Part shown: positions 26,601 through 35,651 of the stretch, in pieces | How the letters are laid out: every line of letters begins with the position of its first letter | How positions within the stretch are numbered: the first letter of the stretch is position 1 | Assembly: GCF_032854445.1 (NCBI RefSeq) | Contig: NC_088295.1 | Coordinates: 16,169,385-16,233,384, forward strand | Origin: Liolophura sinensis | Taxonomy: Eukaryota > Mollusca > Polyplacophora > Chitonida > Chitonidae | DNA length: 64,000 bases | Reading direction: 5' to 3' | Translations under genes and position numbers: made by a program | The notes under the pieces: model-generated | The model's input: only the letters and a program-made list of their open reading frames with translations | What the model was told of the DNA's origin: nothing | The model's database searches: none

Positions 26601-27329
26601 GTTTGATCCATAGCTCTACCACAACTATAACCACTGTCAGACTTCTGTGTGATCCATAGCTCTACAGCAACTTTTACCATTGTCAGGCTTCGGTGTGATC
26701 CATAGCTCTACAGCAAGTATAACCACTGTCAGACCTCGGTTTGATCCATAGTTCTACAGCAGTTACAACCAACCTCAGTTTGACCTATAGCTGTACAATT
26801 TTACTTGAACTACAGCCAGCAGCTGCACAGTTAAATTACAACTATCAGGCAAATGCTTAAAGAGTGAAAACAAACATAAAAATTACATACAGTTCAGAAA
26901 GTGTGTGAAAAGTAAGTCAAGTCTTCAATATTTTGTTTGCTAATTTTCTGTAAAGAGAAAAAATACACTTGGAAATAATGTCTGTATGGTGGATATTTGA
27001 ACACCTTTTGGTTTAATTTTTTCTTTGTGTGATAATGTTATAAATAAGGATGAAACACCTGTTTAATAAATATATTCACACTAGAATTTGATCTTTTCAA
27101 CTAACAAGTGTGTTCAATCTGAATTTTGATCATAATCAAACTTCATTCACTACTTGCGTTGCATAAATTCTATTGAAAAAATAATCTTACTTTCAAAGGT
27201 TCCCTGTGGATTTTGGACCGGTTTTGCCAGCTTTGGCTGCTTTTGTTCTTTCTTCGGCTGAGCCCATGGAGAGGAGGACACTTTCTTTACCTTGTCATCA
27301 CCTTTACCTTGTTTGGATCGCCCCATCAT
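7314..27329 (-). CDS. Mx: Mx-A: Mx-type dynamin-like GTPase, complete 14-exon gene
   Basis: Coding exons, 5' to 3': 27329-27191, 25686-25561, 25094-24864, 24769-24614, 24440-24286, 23745-23607, 22946-22748, 22394-22319, 14885-14763, 14580-14439, 12112-11871, 11500-11383, 8213-8086, 7535-7314. All junctions are GT-AG, the phases match, and the sum (2196 nt) is 731 codons plus stop. By my count G1 GDQSSGKS is at residues 143-150, the dynamin signature LPRGSGIVTR at 161-170, G3 DLPG at 250-253, G4 TKPD at 319-322 and the G5 region KCRGQ at 351-355. Stalk and GED follow, with no PH or proline-rich domain, as in Mx and unlike classical dynamin. Family knowledge: Mx GTPases are cytoplasmic or nuclear antiviral oligomers, usually induced by infection. 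The roughly 100-residue N-terminal extension is longer than in vertebrate Mx. Nothing in the sequence suggests a pseudogene. Confidence 0.93.
7705..8040 (+). mobile_element. Possible SINE-derived sequence in Mx-A intron 13
   Basis: An A-box-like GACCTAGTCGGCAGAACG is followed by sequence ending in an ATTATACCGAGTAAACAAGC tail and AAC-rich repeats. No second copy in the window. Confidence 0.25.
8086..8213 (-). CDS. Mx-A exon 13: putative loop L4 and following helix
   Basis: 128 nt, 15 nt shorter than the Mx-B exon. It encodes a charged Glu/Lys/Asp-rich, probably disordered stretch, then [13 protein letters not shown]. By position this is Mx loop L4 (inference). Acceptor TTTACAG, donor ACC|GTAAGC. 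Confidence 0.83.
8556..8795. repeat. (ACAT)n tetranucleotide array
   Basis: ACAT/ACATACAT repeat of about 240 bp with a CG-containing interruption (CCACGCGCACGCGCACGC) in the middle. In Mx-A intron 12. Confidence 0.95.
9052..9402 (-). mobile_element. tRNA-derived SINE (family 2)
   Basis: The minus strand starts with a tRNA-like head (GTTGGTAGAGCGTCCGCTTC) and ends with the tail AAGCACTCACACTCGCACAG. The same family recurs at 39812-40067, 45160-45522 and the right edge. Confidence 0.8.
9645..9765 (-). mobile_element. Possible diverged SINE fragment
   Basis: TTTGTTTTACGTCCTATTCA and TACAATGGCGACCAGTATAT resemble the family 1 tail and centre. Weak. Confidence 0.3.
10034..10293 (-). mobile_element. 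tRNA-derived SINE (family 1), copy a
   Basis: The minus strand reads a tRNA-like head (TGGCTCAACCGGCTAAAGCG), a conserved central part (TACGTGGGAAGGTC) and a tail TTACGCCATACTC complement ending in TAAATAAATAAA. It is inserted in a 41-bp minisatellite. Confidence 0.85.
10457..10717 (-). mobile_element. tRNA-derived SINE (family 1), copy b
   Basis: Differs from copy a by only a few bases and sits exactly 424 bp further right with the same flanks, so it arose by tandem duplication of the SINE plus minisatellite rather than by a new insertion. Confidence 0.85.
11383..11500 (-). CDS. Mx-A exon 12: stalk before loop L4
   Basis: 118 nt with [17 protein letters not shown], matching the vertebrate stalk motif around F-x-M-E-x-x-x-Y-x-Q-D. 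The donor G|GTAAGA gives the same phase as Mx-B. Confidence 0.9.
11871..12112 (-). CDS. Mx-A exon 11: stalk with HRGRELPNF
   Basis: 242 nt. It contains [20 protein letters not shown], the diagnostic RGRELP stalk motif of Mx proteins, then a helix rich in D/K. Acceptor TATAG, donor AAG|GTATGT. Confidence 0.93.
12525..12680. other. GC- and CpG-rich island within Mx-A intron 10
   Basis: Dense in GCGCGAGG, CTCGCGCC and GGCGCGCGG motifs, several mutually complementary (GGCGCGAGGT / CCTCGCGCC), in otherwise AT-rich sequence. No gene seen. Confidence 0.4.
13030..13420. repeat. Degenerate tandem repeat, Mx-A intron 10
   Basis: Diverged copies built on CAGTACACCTCTACATG and AATACCCCxGTGGGTTCA recur about every 65-75 bp. 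Confidence 0.5.
14439..14580 (-). CDS. Mx-A exon 10: stalk
   Basis: 142 nt encoding a stalk helix with [16 protein letters not shown]. Same length and phase as Mx-B exon 10. Donor CCCA|GTGAGT. Confidence 0.88.
14763..14885 (-). CDS. Mx-A exon 9: stalk
   Basis: A 41-codon stalk exon ([20 protein letters not shown]), separated from exon 8 by 7.4 kb that holds the Ty3/Gypsy element. Acceptor TACAG, donor GTGAGT, phase 0 on both sides. Confidence 0.9.
15439..15502. mobile_element. Short SINE tail, family 3
   Basis: GAATGAATGAATGATTATGG, TTTAACGCCACATCGGCAAT and GTCATATCGTGGCGAG. It lies in Mx-A intron 8. Confidence 0.5.
15645..17118 (-). repeat. 3' LTR of the Ty3/Gypsy element
   Basis: On the minus strand it starts TGCTTAGGGCG just after the purine tract at 17119-17128 and ends CTTTACA at 15645. 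Relative to the other LTR it carries about 640 bp extra (roughly 16080-16720), which is an insertion here or a deletion in the other. Confidence 0.8.
17175..17515 (-). pseudogene. Gypsy polyprotein C-terminal tail, copy 1
   Basis: A Ser/Asp/Glu-rich tail ending with [17 protein letters not shown], typical of the region after Gypsy integrase. It is separated from the integrase frame by a 110-bp SINE-tail/CACT insertion at 17516-17625. Confidence 0.55.
17516..17625 (+). mobile_element. SINE 3'-tail insertion with CACT microsatellite
   Basis: It begins ACGTTAAACCCCAAGCACT, the reverse complement of the tail of a SINE family seen elsewhere in the window, and runs into a CACT repeat. It is flanked by the 13-bp direct repeat TCTTCCTCCATAG (17503-17515 and 17626-17638), the sign of retroposition. 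Confidence 0.75.
17668..18230 (-). pseudogene. Gypsy integrase C-terminal part, interrupted
   Basis: The minus frame reads the end of an integrase core ([15 protein letters not shown], then GFSPYYLFF), a stop, then RKPRLPID and on into the C-terminal domain ([24 protein letters not shown]). One in-frame stop follows a T-run near 18070. Catalytic core residues upstream are absent because the element is deleted there. Confidence 0.65.
18437..19296 (-). pseudogene. Gypsy nucleocapsid/protease region remnant
   Basis: The 18925-19296 frame has a decayed zinc-knuckle-like Cys cluster ([14 protein letters not shown]), then a retropepsin-like stretch ([27 protein letters not shown]). A second frame at 18437-18637 has [26 protein letters not shown] sequence (22 residues, of which [17 protein letters not shown] is the core) that typically lies between protease and RT. 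Frames are broken and no RT motif is visible. Confidence 0.5.
19717..20187 (-). pseudogene. Gypsy gag fragment
   Basis: The ORF contains [20 protein letters not shown] and [20 protein letters not shown], a gag matrix/capsid-like arrangement seen in many invertebrate Gypsy elements. It begins about 215 bp after the second leader copy. The C-terminal part is a short degenerate repeat and a stop, so gag is truncated. Confidence 0.6.
20415..21068 (-). pseudogene. Gypsy integrase tail, copy 2, misplaced near the 5' LTR
   Basis: Nearly identical to about 17205-17880, including the SINE-tail insertion with a shorter CACT run. It lies between two copies of the element leader (20315-20400 and 21075-21168), an order not found in an intact element. 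A few bases of LTR end (TGTAAAGAG) remain at the junction near 20405. Confidence 0.75.
21169..22084 (-). repeat. 5' LTR of the Ty3/Gypsy element (internally shorter)
   Basis: On the minus strand it starts TGTAGTGGGCG at 22084 and ends CTTTATA at 21169. It is immediately followed by TGGTGTCAAAAG, the probable primer-binding site. Long stretches match the 3' LTR. Confidence 0.8.
22319..22394 (-). CDS. Mx-A exon 8: start of stalk
   Basis: A short 76-nt exon encoding [18 protein letters not shown], the conserved first stalk helix of Mx. The acceptor follows a strong pyrimidine tract (TGTTCTCTTTTCTGAAG). With this acceptor the frame matches Mx-B exactly. Confidence 0.88.
22614..22721. repeat. 23-bp tandem repeat, Mx-A intron 7
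   Basis: Nearly five perfect units of TAGATAGGCAGCTGATCATT plus TGC. Each unit contains the palindromes CAGCTG and TGATCA. Confidence 0.95.
22748..22946 (-). CDS. Mx-A exon 7: G4 and G5
   Basis: Encodes [13 protein letters not shown] (G4 TKPD) and MVKCRGQ (G5 region), then the acidic helix leading to the stalk ([11 protein letters not shown]). Acceptor TTAACAG, donor AG|GTAACT, phase 2. Confidence 0.93.
22955..23360. repeat. Degenerate repeat, Mx-A intron 6
   Basis: Copies of ACCTCATCAGAGAGGATAAC with variable spacers. The same motif fills the equivalent intron of Mx-B. Confidence 0.8.
23607..23745 (-). CDS. Mx-A exon 6: GTPase core
   Basis: Encodes the strand before G4 ([20 protein letters not shown]), a highly typical dynamin/Mx stretch. 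Acceptor TTTTACAG, donor G|GTAAGA. Confidence 0.93.
24286..24440 (-). CDS. Mx-A exon 5: G3
   Basis: Encodes [18 protein letters not shown], the G3/switch-II region, and ends ADIGRQ. Donor CAG|GTAGAC, phase 0. It is 155 nt, matching Mx-B. Confidence 0.93.
24614..24769 (-). CDS. Mx-A exon 4: G2/switch I
   Basis: Begins by completing the dynamin signature ([13 protein letters not shown]), with the catalytic switch-I threonine. Acceptor CCACAG, donor G|GTAAC. It is 156 nt, the same as the Mx-B exon. Confidence 0.93.
24864..25094 (-). CDS. Mx-A exon 3: G1/P-loop
   Basis: Encodes the bundle-signalling helix region ([17 protein letters not shown]) and the P-loop GDQSSGKSS. It ends within the LPRGSG part of the dynamin signature. 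Acceptor TATAG, donor G|GTGAGT. Confidence 0.93.
25460..25531. mobile_element. Short SINE tail, family 3
   Basis: GAATGAATGAATGAACGAAT, GGCTTAACGCCACATTGGCA and GCCATATCGTAGCGACC. It lies in Mx-A intron 2. Confidence 0.5.
25561..25686 (-). CDS. Mx-A exon 2
   Basis: The acceptor is TTTCAG at 25687-25692. The exon encodes an acidic, Asn/Ser/Glu-rich, low-complexity segment of the N-terminal extension. Two in-phase donors exist (after 25561 or after 25555), differing by two codons; the upstream one is used here. Confidence 0.7.
25850..25985. repeat. 42-bp tandem repeat, three units, Mx-A intron 1
   Basis: Units of TTGATTTACCTGTGTCTTAC plus TCCAGCCAATCAGCCTATAG. Confidence 0.9.
26150..26800. 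repeat. 46-bp minisatellite, Mx-A intron 1
   Basis: About 14 diverged units of GTCAGACCTCGGTTTGATCC, ATAGCTCTACAGCA and CTATAACCACT. Confidence 0.9.
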
Positions 27330-27366
27330 CTAACGGAAACGTCGATCCCTGTATTCGAAGCTTGAG
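27191..27366 (-). CDS. Mx-A exon 1 (5'UTR end plus start codon)
   Basis: A pyrimidine/A-rich acceptor ending ACAG lies just above 27366, so at least one upstream noncoding exon is implied. Coding starts at ATG 27329, followed at once by a second in-frame ATG. It encodes 46 basic, Gln/Lys/Pro-rich residues, probably disordered. The donor A|GTAAG leaves phase 1. Confidence 0.75.
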
Positions 27367-28590
27367 CTGTAAATAATAAACGACTTTAAAACTTTATCAT
27401 ATAATGATGTCACCTCCAAACTGTCCCCTGACAGTCCGACGAATGGTATAAAATGTTTTTCTATTCAGTTACTGATTACATTTTATAATATACTGAATTT
27501 GAAAAAGATTTTCGAACACTTAAGCGTTCACATTGAAAGTATATTTTTTTATATTCAGGGAAACAAAATGTTTCAATATTGCAGCGTTTGGCTCGCTATA
27601 TAATGAAGGCTAGTTTGGCCATGTGGTTGTGTGCGTGTCTGCTAGCTAATTTTCTCCTGCGTTGCTAAACGTGTTCTGATCAACGAGTAGGCTCACGGTT
27701 GTAGAAGCCGACATAATGAGGTCTACGGAATAATCCTCATGAAATGAGGAAGATTGTGATATTTATTCACTTCGATGAGCTCATGCATATTGCGAAATCT
27801 ATACAAAAATGGAAGTTTTAGTTTAATTTGTCATATAAGGTACCTGTTTTTAGCTTGCTTAGTGTGATGAAGCTTGCGTGCTGAAATACACGACACTTTC
27901 CAAGTGAAAGCCGTAGTTTGCGAGCACAACAATGAGCTCTTCTTGTGTCCGGTGTGCTCATGAAAACATGGATTCCTCTAGAGTTCGAGTCAGTGTACAA
28001 ATGTTACTATATGTGTCATTTTCAAACATCAAAATGTAACAGTCTAGTGTTAGAGCTGTCAGGCACAAGAAGCAGAAGAGAAAATAACTTAAATTGGTAT
28101 ATTTTTATAACGATCTAAGTAATGATAGGTGTAGCATTGCCATAACAAAGGTAATCAATAGACAAGAAAATAGATATACTGTCTTCACCTTCTAATACGA
28201 AATGAATGGCACGCACAGTTTTAACTTTATGAGTAGTTACGTTGTCCTGGGTTTACGACAAGTTCGTAAATTTCTATTTTCAAATGGGGGTAATTCATCC
28301 ACCCCGCAAATCTAAATGTTGTCCCCAATACAATGCAAAGTTCATGAAAATCCGATTGGAGATCTGAGAGGAATTGCCAGTATGTTGCCAAGGTAAAATG
28401 ATCATCCAGACGGACAGAACGGACGAACAGACGAACTAATCGTTATATTCCCCTCATTATATATACCAAGGGAATAAAAACTCACAATCTATTTGTGCAA
28501 ATCTAGACTGACTACTTCTCACTGAACCGCGCCTTACACGGCAGTTCATTCAAATCGATCTGCAGTATATTTACTGAGTCTCGTGCAAAT

Positions 28591-28603
28591 GAAAAACGAA
28601 ACC
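28591..28603 (+). promoter_or_regulatory. IRF/ISRE-like motif upstream of Mx-A
   Basis: GAAAAACGAAACC has two GAAA cores with 3-bp spacing, 1.2 kb above the Mx-A acceptor exon. A weaker GAAAATGAAG lies at 29541. IRF-type sites control vertebrate Mx promoters; here it is motif resemblance only, and the transcription start is unknown. Confidence 0.2.
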
Positions 28604-28639
28604 AGCTTTATCTATCAGAAACGACAGAACATGTTAATA

Positions 28640-28865
28640 TTTTCAGTTGTGCAACAATAAAACGCCACAATATTACGGGGAGTTAAAGGTTGTGCTGTTC
28701 AAGGATACATTCAAGAGAAAAAGCCTCACAGGCGGAGAGACCTGATAACACATCAGTTATCGTTTTAAGGACATGGTCAATTGGGAACAACCAAACACCA
28801 CAATATTAGGGGAAATTAAAGGTTGTGCCGTTCAAACATACATTCAAGTGAAACGCTTCAATGTT
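28640..28865. repeat. Two-copy direct repeat upstream of Mx-A
   Basis: The block ACAATATTACGGGGAGTTAA with GGTTGTGCTGTTCAA and ACATTCAAG recurs near 28800 with several changes. Confidence 0.7.
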
Positions 28866-29029
28866 TCGTGTTTGCGTTCAATACACCTAACATCCATTCA
28901 CCAACTCAATGAAAACCGTAAAATCGATCGTATACGTGGTAAGGCCTGTCGGTCCGTGTCAAGCACGCTGAATGACAAAATCCACAACTACACATGGATT
29001 CGTTCTTCTTATAGGCAGTTTTACGTAGA

Positions 29030-29330
29030 CAGACGGATAGAAATTAAGAGTAGATTTTTGTTCCCGACCTTCAGACGGATATAAAGAGTAGATTGTTGCC
29101 CTGACCTTCAGATGGGTAGAAGGAGTAGGCTGATGTATCGACCTTAAGACGGATAGAAAGATTTATTTATTTATTTGATTGGTGTTTTACGGACTTCAAC
29201 TCACAGCAACCGCATTGGTGAGAGGCTTCTGGATCATTACGCTGCCCTAGCGCACTAACCAACTGAGTCACGGAGGCCCCCGGATAGAAAGAGTAGTCTG
29301 TTGTTCCAACCTTCAGATGGATAGATTCCT
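29030..29330. repeat. Short tandem repeat around ACCTTCAGACGGATA
   Basis: About five diverged units of ACCTTCAGACGGATAGAAAG plus AGTAG. One is split by the SINE at 29161-29281. Confidence 0.75.
29161..29281 (-). mobile_element. SINE (family 1), internally deleted, with target duplication
   Basis: Tail (TTGGTGTTTTACG) joined directly to the tRNA-like head region (CGCATTGGTGAGAGGC to GGAGGCCCC), with the centre missing. The flanks repeat CGGATAGAAAG on both sides, an 11-bp target duplication. Inserted in a short tandem repeat. Confidence 0.85.
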
Positions 29331-29899
29331 TTATGTTATCAACTCTATAGAGTTCATCAAACGTCGCTGACGCTGAAATGCTGCACAGATAGAATAAAAT
29401 ATCAAACACTTACTGTTGCCCGCTGCCTGTAAATCAACACCCGACCGACTGGTCTCCTCCTTACACGTCCCGCACTGAGGACGTATCGTTCACGTTTATA
29501 CACTGAACCTGGAATATTTCTGTTTAGTCAATTGCAAAACGAAAATGAAGGCAAATTCACTTCTGGGAAATAGAACGGCACTACCTTAGTCTTTACTTCA
29601 AAACACTGATCTGGTCAAGTTTGTACATGAGCACATATTACACCTACATACAGGTGATAACATACCAGATATGCATGATGAGGTTTATTTGCCTTTTATC
29701 GACTGTGCCATGTAAATCGAGCTATTCTCCTGACAATCGTTCTAATTTATTCCTCAGGGTAACACAAACGTGAATTGAGGCTTTATCCCATAAGAGTATT
29801 TTTGCCATAATTTATGAATTTGATTAGAGTTTAACGCCGTAATCAAGAACTTGTACTTACAGATATATTCGTCACGGTGGAGGTAAAGTGTATGGGTGG

Positions 29900-31150
29900 A
29901 GATGATAATATAAGGCTAGGCCACAGGAAATGTCCTCACACAGCACTAAAACAGGTTTTGACATAGTGTACACTTTAAATTCCGATATAGCTACAAGAAA
30001 AAATATCTGGTTTCCGCTGTTACACATGTTTAATATGTAAACAATTTTCATTAAATTATGCATGTGCAGTCAGAAGGAACATACTGTGAGATCACCATAT
30101 CATCAAAGAAAGATGATTTGCCAGGCGTTGTAAGCAACACAAGCGATGCATTCAATCTGTTAAAACTTTCCTACAACTTGCATTCTAAACTTTATACATG
30201 TGCTTTGTTAGTTTATATATTTTCACACATCATGAGGTGAAGTAACACTTTAGGTCCTCTATGTCAGCAATACTACTTGTATGCTCACTCCGAATGACAA
30301 ATGATGCCTTAAACGTTGGTTGGCATATGGAAGTTAAGATACCAAGACAATTTAAGTAACATTATAAAAAACTGTTTGTCTGTTTTCCTTTTGTGTGTGT
30401 TCCAGAGAGGGATGCCCTTATAAGAGAAGTAGAGAAGCTTTGGTGACACAGACAATACGCGATGGAATGCGGAGTCACACTGTAGACTGTAGGACTCAAC
30501 ACTGCGATAGCCACCACCGATAGCAACGCTTTTTTAAGATATTGTGTCCTATATGTTAAAAGGATACAGGTGTCCCACATCATATACCAGTCACGTAGAG
30601 CAATTTGAAATGATTTATGCAACAATAATTTCTGAACTGTCTACATTTATTGTATATAATCTTGTAGATTCTATATATAAATATATATATATTTTTTTAG
30701 CCGTAACAAGCATGCAGCTGTATGAGTATAGCTCTGTCTCTCAGTCGGTCGGCCAGGCATATAACTTTTATTACAATAGTTTTACAACCAGTCATGTAAA
30801 GTGTCTAAAAAATCGTGTATGTTCTGGAATTTATGACTTACTTAACATTCTGTTAAGATATCGATGCTGTAAGTAAGGTGTTCTTGGAGATACAGTGTGT
30901 ACATGTACAGGTACCTGGATAGCATTTAGAAGCTCTATCATCGTATGAAGTTTGAGACTGTTGCACAGATTTTATTAGTCGATCAGATTTCAAACATCCT
31001 ATGTTTAAACAGGGACCCGTTGGTCACAGTTTTGACACACTTTTAACTTAACGTAGGATTGCATGACTGCAAGATGTCGACCATTTGCCGAATTCCTCAA
31101 TTCATGCGAATCAACGCTTATTTAAAGAGACAGGCAGCAAGGACTTTGTA
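29900..31150. other. Intergenic, no gene recognised
   Basis: AT-rich, with short chance ORFs only. A small SINE-like tail (TTTAACGCCGTAATCAAGAA) lies near 29829. Confidence 0.45.
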
Positions 31151-31182
31151 TTATGAAATAAGATCACCAGCAATATGTATTT

Positions 31183-31315
31183 TTATATTTTATTTGTTTT
31201 TTACGCCGTACTCAAGAATATTTCGCTTCTACGATGGCGTATATCATTTTCGGGGAAGGAAACAGGGCAGATCCCCGAAAAAATTCATGACCATCCGCAG
31301 GTTACCAGAAGACCA
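31183..31315 (-). mobile_element. SINE (family 1) 3' fragment
   Basis: TTTTACGCCGTACTCAAGAA, a diverged CGATGGCG block and the CATGACCATCCGCAGGTTAC block. Head missing. Confidence 0.6.
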
Positions 31316-31599
31316 ACAATTAGGTCTAATCAGTTGTTGAAAATAATAAAGCCCATGCAGACAAAAGAGCCTGTGTAGAGAGTAATGCACTATACCTAAA
31401 TCTTCAAGCTCCGAACACCCTGGCCTTGATAACCATCGTCCACTGGGTCAGCTTCCTGATGACCGATGAAAATTTCACAGAATTGACAAACAGCTGATAG
31501 GGGTTAAACCCTCCGAGGAAGAGGCCGGTGAATCAGGACTTTTCACTTTTTTGTCTGTTGTACATACGCCTCCATTTCGAGAAAACACGTGACAATTTA

Positions 31600-33003
<1,404 letters not shown>

Positions 33004-33164
33004 CTGTCCAAAGTTTAGACAATTTCCATCATTCGATACCAAACATGCACCTGTACACTGAAAATGGTCTTTACGCCCTAAAATACACTGAATTGCATTA
33101 GTGAGGGTGCTGATTCCGTCACCAATATTGTTTGATAGTACAGTGATTTTCCGTTTGGCTGTCC
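33004..33164 (-). CDS. Candidate exon of unknown gene, Cys-containing
   Basis: A 161-nt open segment framed by a good acceptor (TTTATTTACAG) and donor (CAG|GTATGAG). It encodes 53 residues with four Cys in the second half (QCILGRKDHFQCTGACLV then NCLNF). No partner exon was found nearby and no family is recognised. It could be an exon of a gene nested between the Mx copies, or chance. Confidence 0.3.
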
Positions 33165-33680
33165 CTGTAAATAAAGACACATCCACACCAATCACAGTAA
33201 TGCTTAATGCTGTTTTCTAATGTTGTGGCATGGAATGAAATGGAATGAAATGGATTCGAACTTACATGCATTTGTCACTGAAGTAGGAAATACACTTATC
33301 GGGAACTAACAATGCATGGCAGGAAATGCCTTGGCGAAAGTATGCGGGCCGAAGTGCCATTGGTTGTTCAAGGAGTTCTTTTTTTACATTTTGTAGAACA
33401 TTTTTATATCTACAATCAAGCAACAGAGATTACAAAGCTTACAGCGCAATATCTTCCCTTCCGGGAAGGAAGATGCACTAAACCATCAATTTTCCATCTT
33501 ATATTTCAAAGGATCGAAAACGTGACCCTCAGCTATATTTTCTGATTTTGCAGACTTTTACAGTGTTAACTTGATCTTCCATCGCGATTTTAGTTGTTCA
33601 AACGTTAGTTATAATACTGCTAAAACATTTTGAGGATATATTTTCTGAATGAATTTGTCGCAGAAAATGTTGAACCTTTA

Positions 33681-33757
33681 ACCAAAATCTGCGATGCTGA
33701 CTTGATTTCCCCCGTGTCAGATTTAGAAGCGACTGAGGTCAGTCTCGGCCAGTAGTA
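33681..33757 (-). pseudogene. Stub of an Mx-A-type last exon
   Basis: 33723-33755 reads in minus frame as the last ten residues and stop of an Mx gene of Mx-A type (AETDLSRF, stop). The sequence below it (33681-33722) matches the region after the Mx-A stop at about 7272-7313. Upstream of 33757 similarity stops and unrelated sequence with a C-run begins. This is the 3' end of a lost Mx copy. Confidence 0.7.
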
Positions 33758-34144
33758 TGCAGAGTATAGGTTCTGGCGCACGCCCCCCCCCCCCCCTTGG
33801 GGCCTTTCCCATAACAAATAGAGGCCCCTATCCCGCTTTCCCTGCTTCCCCAGGCCAGGCCGACAAGCTTATTTACAAGTCTCGCCTACACACACACATC
33901 GATATGAGGCGACCTAGTTGGCATTTAATACATAAGGAGTATAGTCTATATATAGCCGGCTGTGTTGCACAACAGGGTGATTCAGCTGATTTTCTCTCCA
34001 GTATAGGGCTTAAACTATGGATTTTTATGAAAAATAAATGTGACAGCCTTTTTCAGCGTTTGATAAGATCCAGTATTTTTAGGAGGATTGGAGATATTTT
34101 GTTTATGCGGAAAAGTCTTTCCAATTTAGCCCATGTTTCGTGGG

Positions 34145-34490
34145 TCGTGGGATATAGCTCAGTCGGCTGACAGAGGTGGGAAAGGCGCTGTGTGTAAGGG
34201 GTGTATTCATATACTACATATATAAGGGGATGTTTGCTAGCTCAAATCCGGATTTGCTCTCCTGTATATGTAGTATATGAATGCGTTACCTGCATATGGC
34301 GCCGGGCTCTACGCACTTATAAGGAATCTCTGCAACTTTCGACAGTTTCGGAGGTAGAGAGACCTTACCAAGGGGTGTTGTAGATGGCCCAAAGGTAGTG
34401 GGATGTGTCAGCACCAATTAACCCCCCTAACGGTGGGTCGCTAGCGCAAAAAATCCGGAGCCCGCCGTTAGGGTGGTGATTAATTGGTAA
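34145..34490. other. Hairpin-rich element with tRNA-like A box
   Basis: It starts with GGGATATAGCTCAGTCGGCT. Arms 34205-34222 and 34265-34282 are an 18-bp perfect inverted repeat around the palindrome CAAATCCGGATTTG. A second imperfect inverted repeat joins 34412-34439 and 34458-34488. A B-box-like GGTTCGAGCCC follows at 34531. Confidence 0.45.
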
Positions 34491-34559
34491 CAGGTTGAGC
34501 TATAAACCAGGCTTTTTGCTTTTTTGGACCATGGGTTCGAGCCCCACACTAGCCAGGCC

Positions 34560-35465
34560 CCCAGGCTAGCCAGACACCCGTCCAACTGGACGGGCACTCC
34601 AGCCAAAAGGGGTATTTTTGACGGGCAAAATTTTGAATCAACATTTTTTTACGGCGAGTCCCAGCCCACAGACCAGTACACTGTTTCAAAGTGTATTAAC
34701 ATTATATGTATGTATACTAGATTGTGAATATTTTTCTAACATGTAAGTTTTCAAAGTGTATTCATATATGTATTCAGATGACAGAAATGATGTTTGACAT
34801 ACACTACTGTGCCCAGAGTTAATTTCTCGACATAGATATGTGACTGATAGAACATGTATTTGAATTGTTTCTTGTTTTTGTATTTTACAAAGTTTATTTC
34901 TACCTACTGTGACTTAGCAGCTCAAATCGTATGGTGCCACTACTCTTTTTAGTGAGTGACAGTCACAGATTCAGTGGTGATCATTTTGCCTGTTCTCAGT
35001 CTCAGTTGTAAGAGCTATGTATACTGTATTCTGATTTGGTTCCGTTGTATGTGAAGTAGTGTAACTGTGAGTGACATGCACCTGCTGTGCCAAATTACCA
35101 TGCATTTTGATTGTTTTCCTTTTTGTGTATTTTATTGTTTATTTATTTCTACCTCCTGATTCACAGCATTCACACTTGAACTGCTGCGCCAAATTGCCAT
35201 TGTTTTCCTTGCATCTGTATTGAATTGTGTATTTTACAGTTCAATTTGTTTTTCTATCTCCTGTTTCACACTTGGTTGTCCAAAGCATAACAGATTGTAA
35301 CCTTACATATTTTAATATAAAATTTATGTACTCTTTTTAGTGATTCGCACTCAGTGTTAGTCATTGGTGGGAAAAGTGTGATATATTGGGTGCCCCTAAA
35401 ACAGTCAGTTTCTGGGGTCCAATAGTAATACATTATTTCCAGTGATATAATGGCAATTAAAGCTA
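34560..35465. other. Intergenic left flank of the virus-like block
   Basis: AT-rich sequence with loosely repeated phrases such as TGTATTTTAC and CTACCTCCTG. Base composition rises sharply to GC-rich at about 35500. Confidence 0.5.
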
Positions 35466-35651
35466 TTAAGAGGTCTTGATTTTCAATGATACAGTGGCGA
35501 TAAAATGTCTCCGGCAGCAGACCCCCTGCTTATTTACGGCGGCCCCCAACCCCCCTGGACGCCCTATTGTCAGATCCTGGCTAATGCCCTGCCCCCGGGG
35601 CTCTCGAGACATAGCATGGGGGTTGCCCTGGGCACCTCCCCAGAACATCAT
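35466..35651 (-). CDS. Short virus-like ORF overlapping the 247-aa ORF stop
   Basis: 61 codons starting with ATGATG that overlaps the TGA of the upstream ORF, a compact viral-style junction. The first about 45 residues are Gly/Arg/Gln-rich and hydrophilic. The last part runs into AT-rich sequence, so the true end may have been lost. No function recognised. Confidence 0.35.
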   Translation of the reverse strand: MMFWGGAQGNPHAMSREPRGQGISQDLTIGRPGGLGAAVNKQGVCCRRHFIATVSLKIKTS

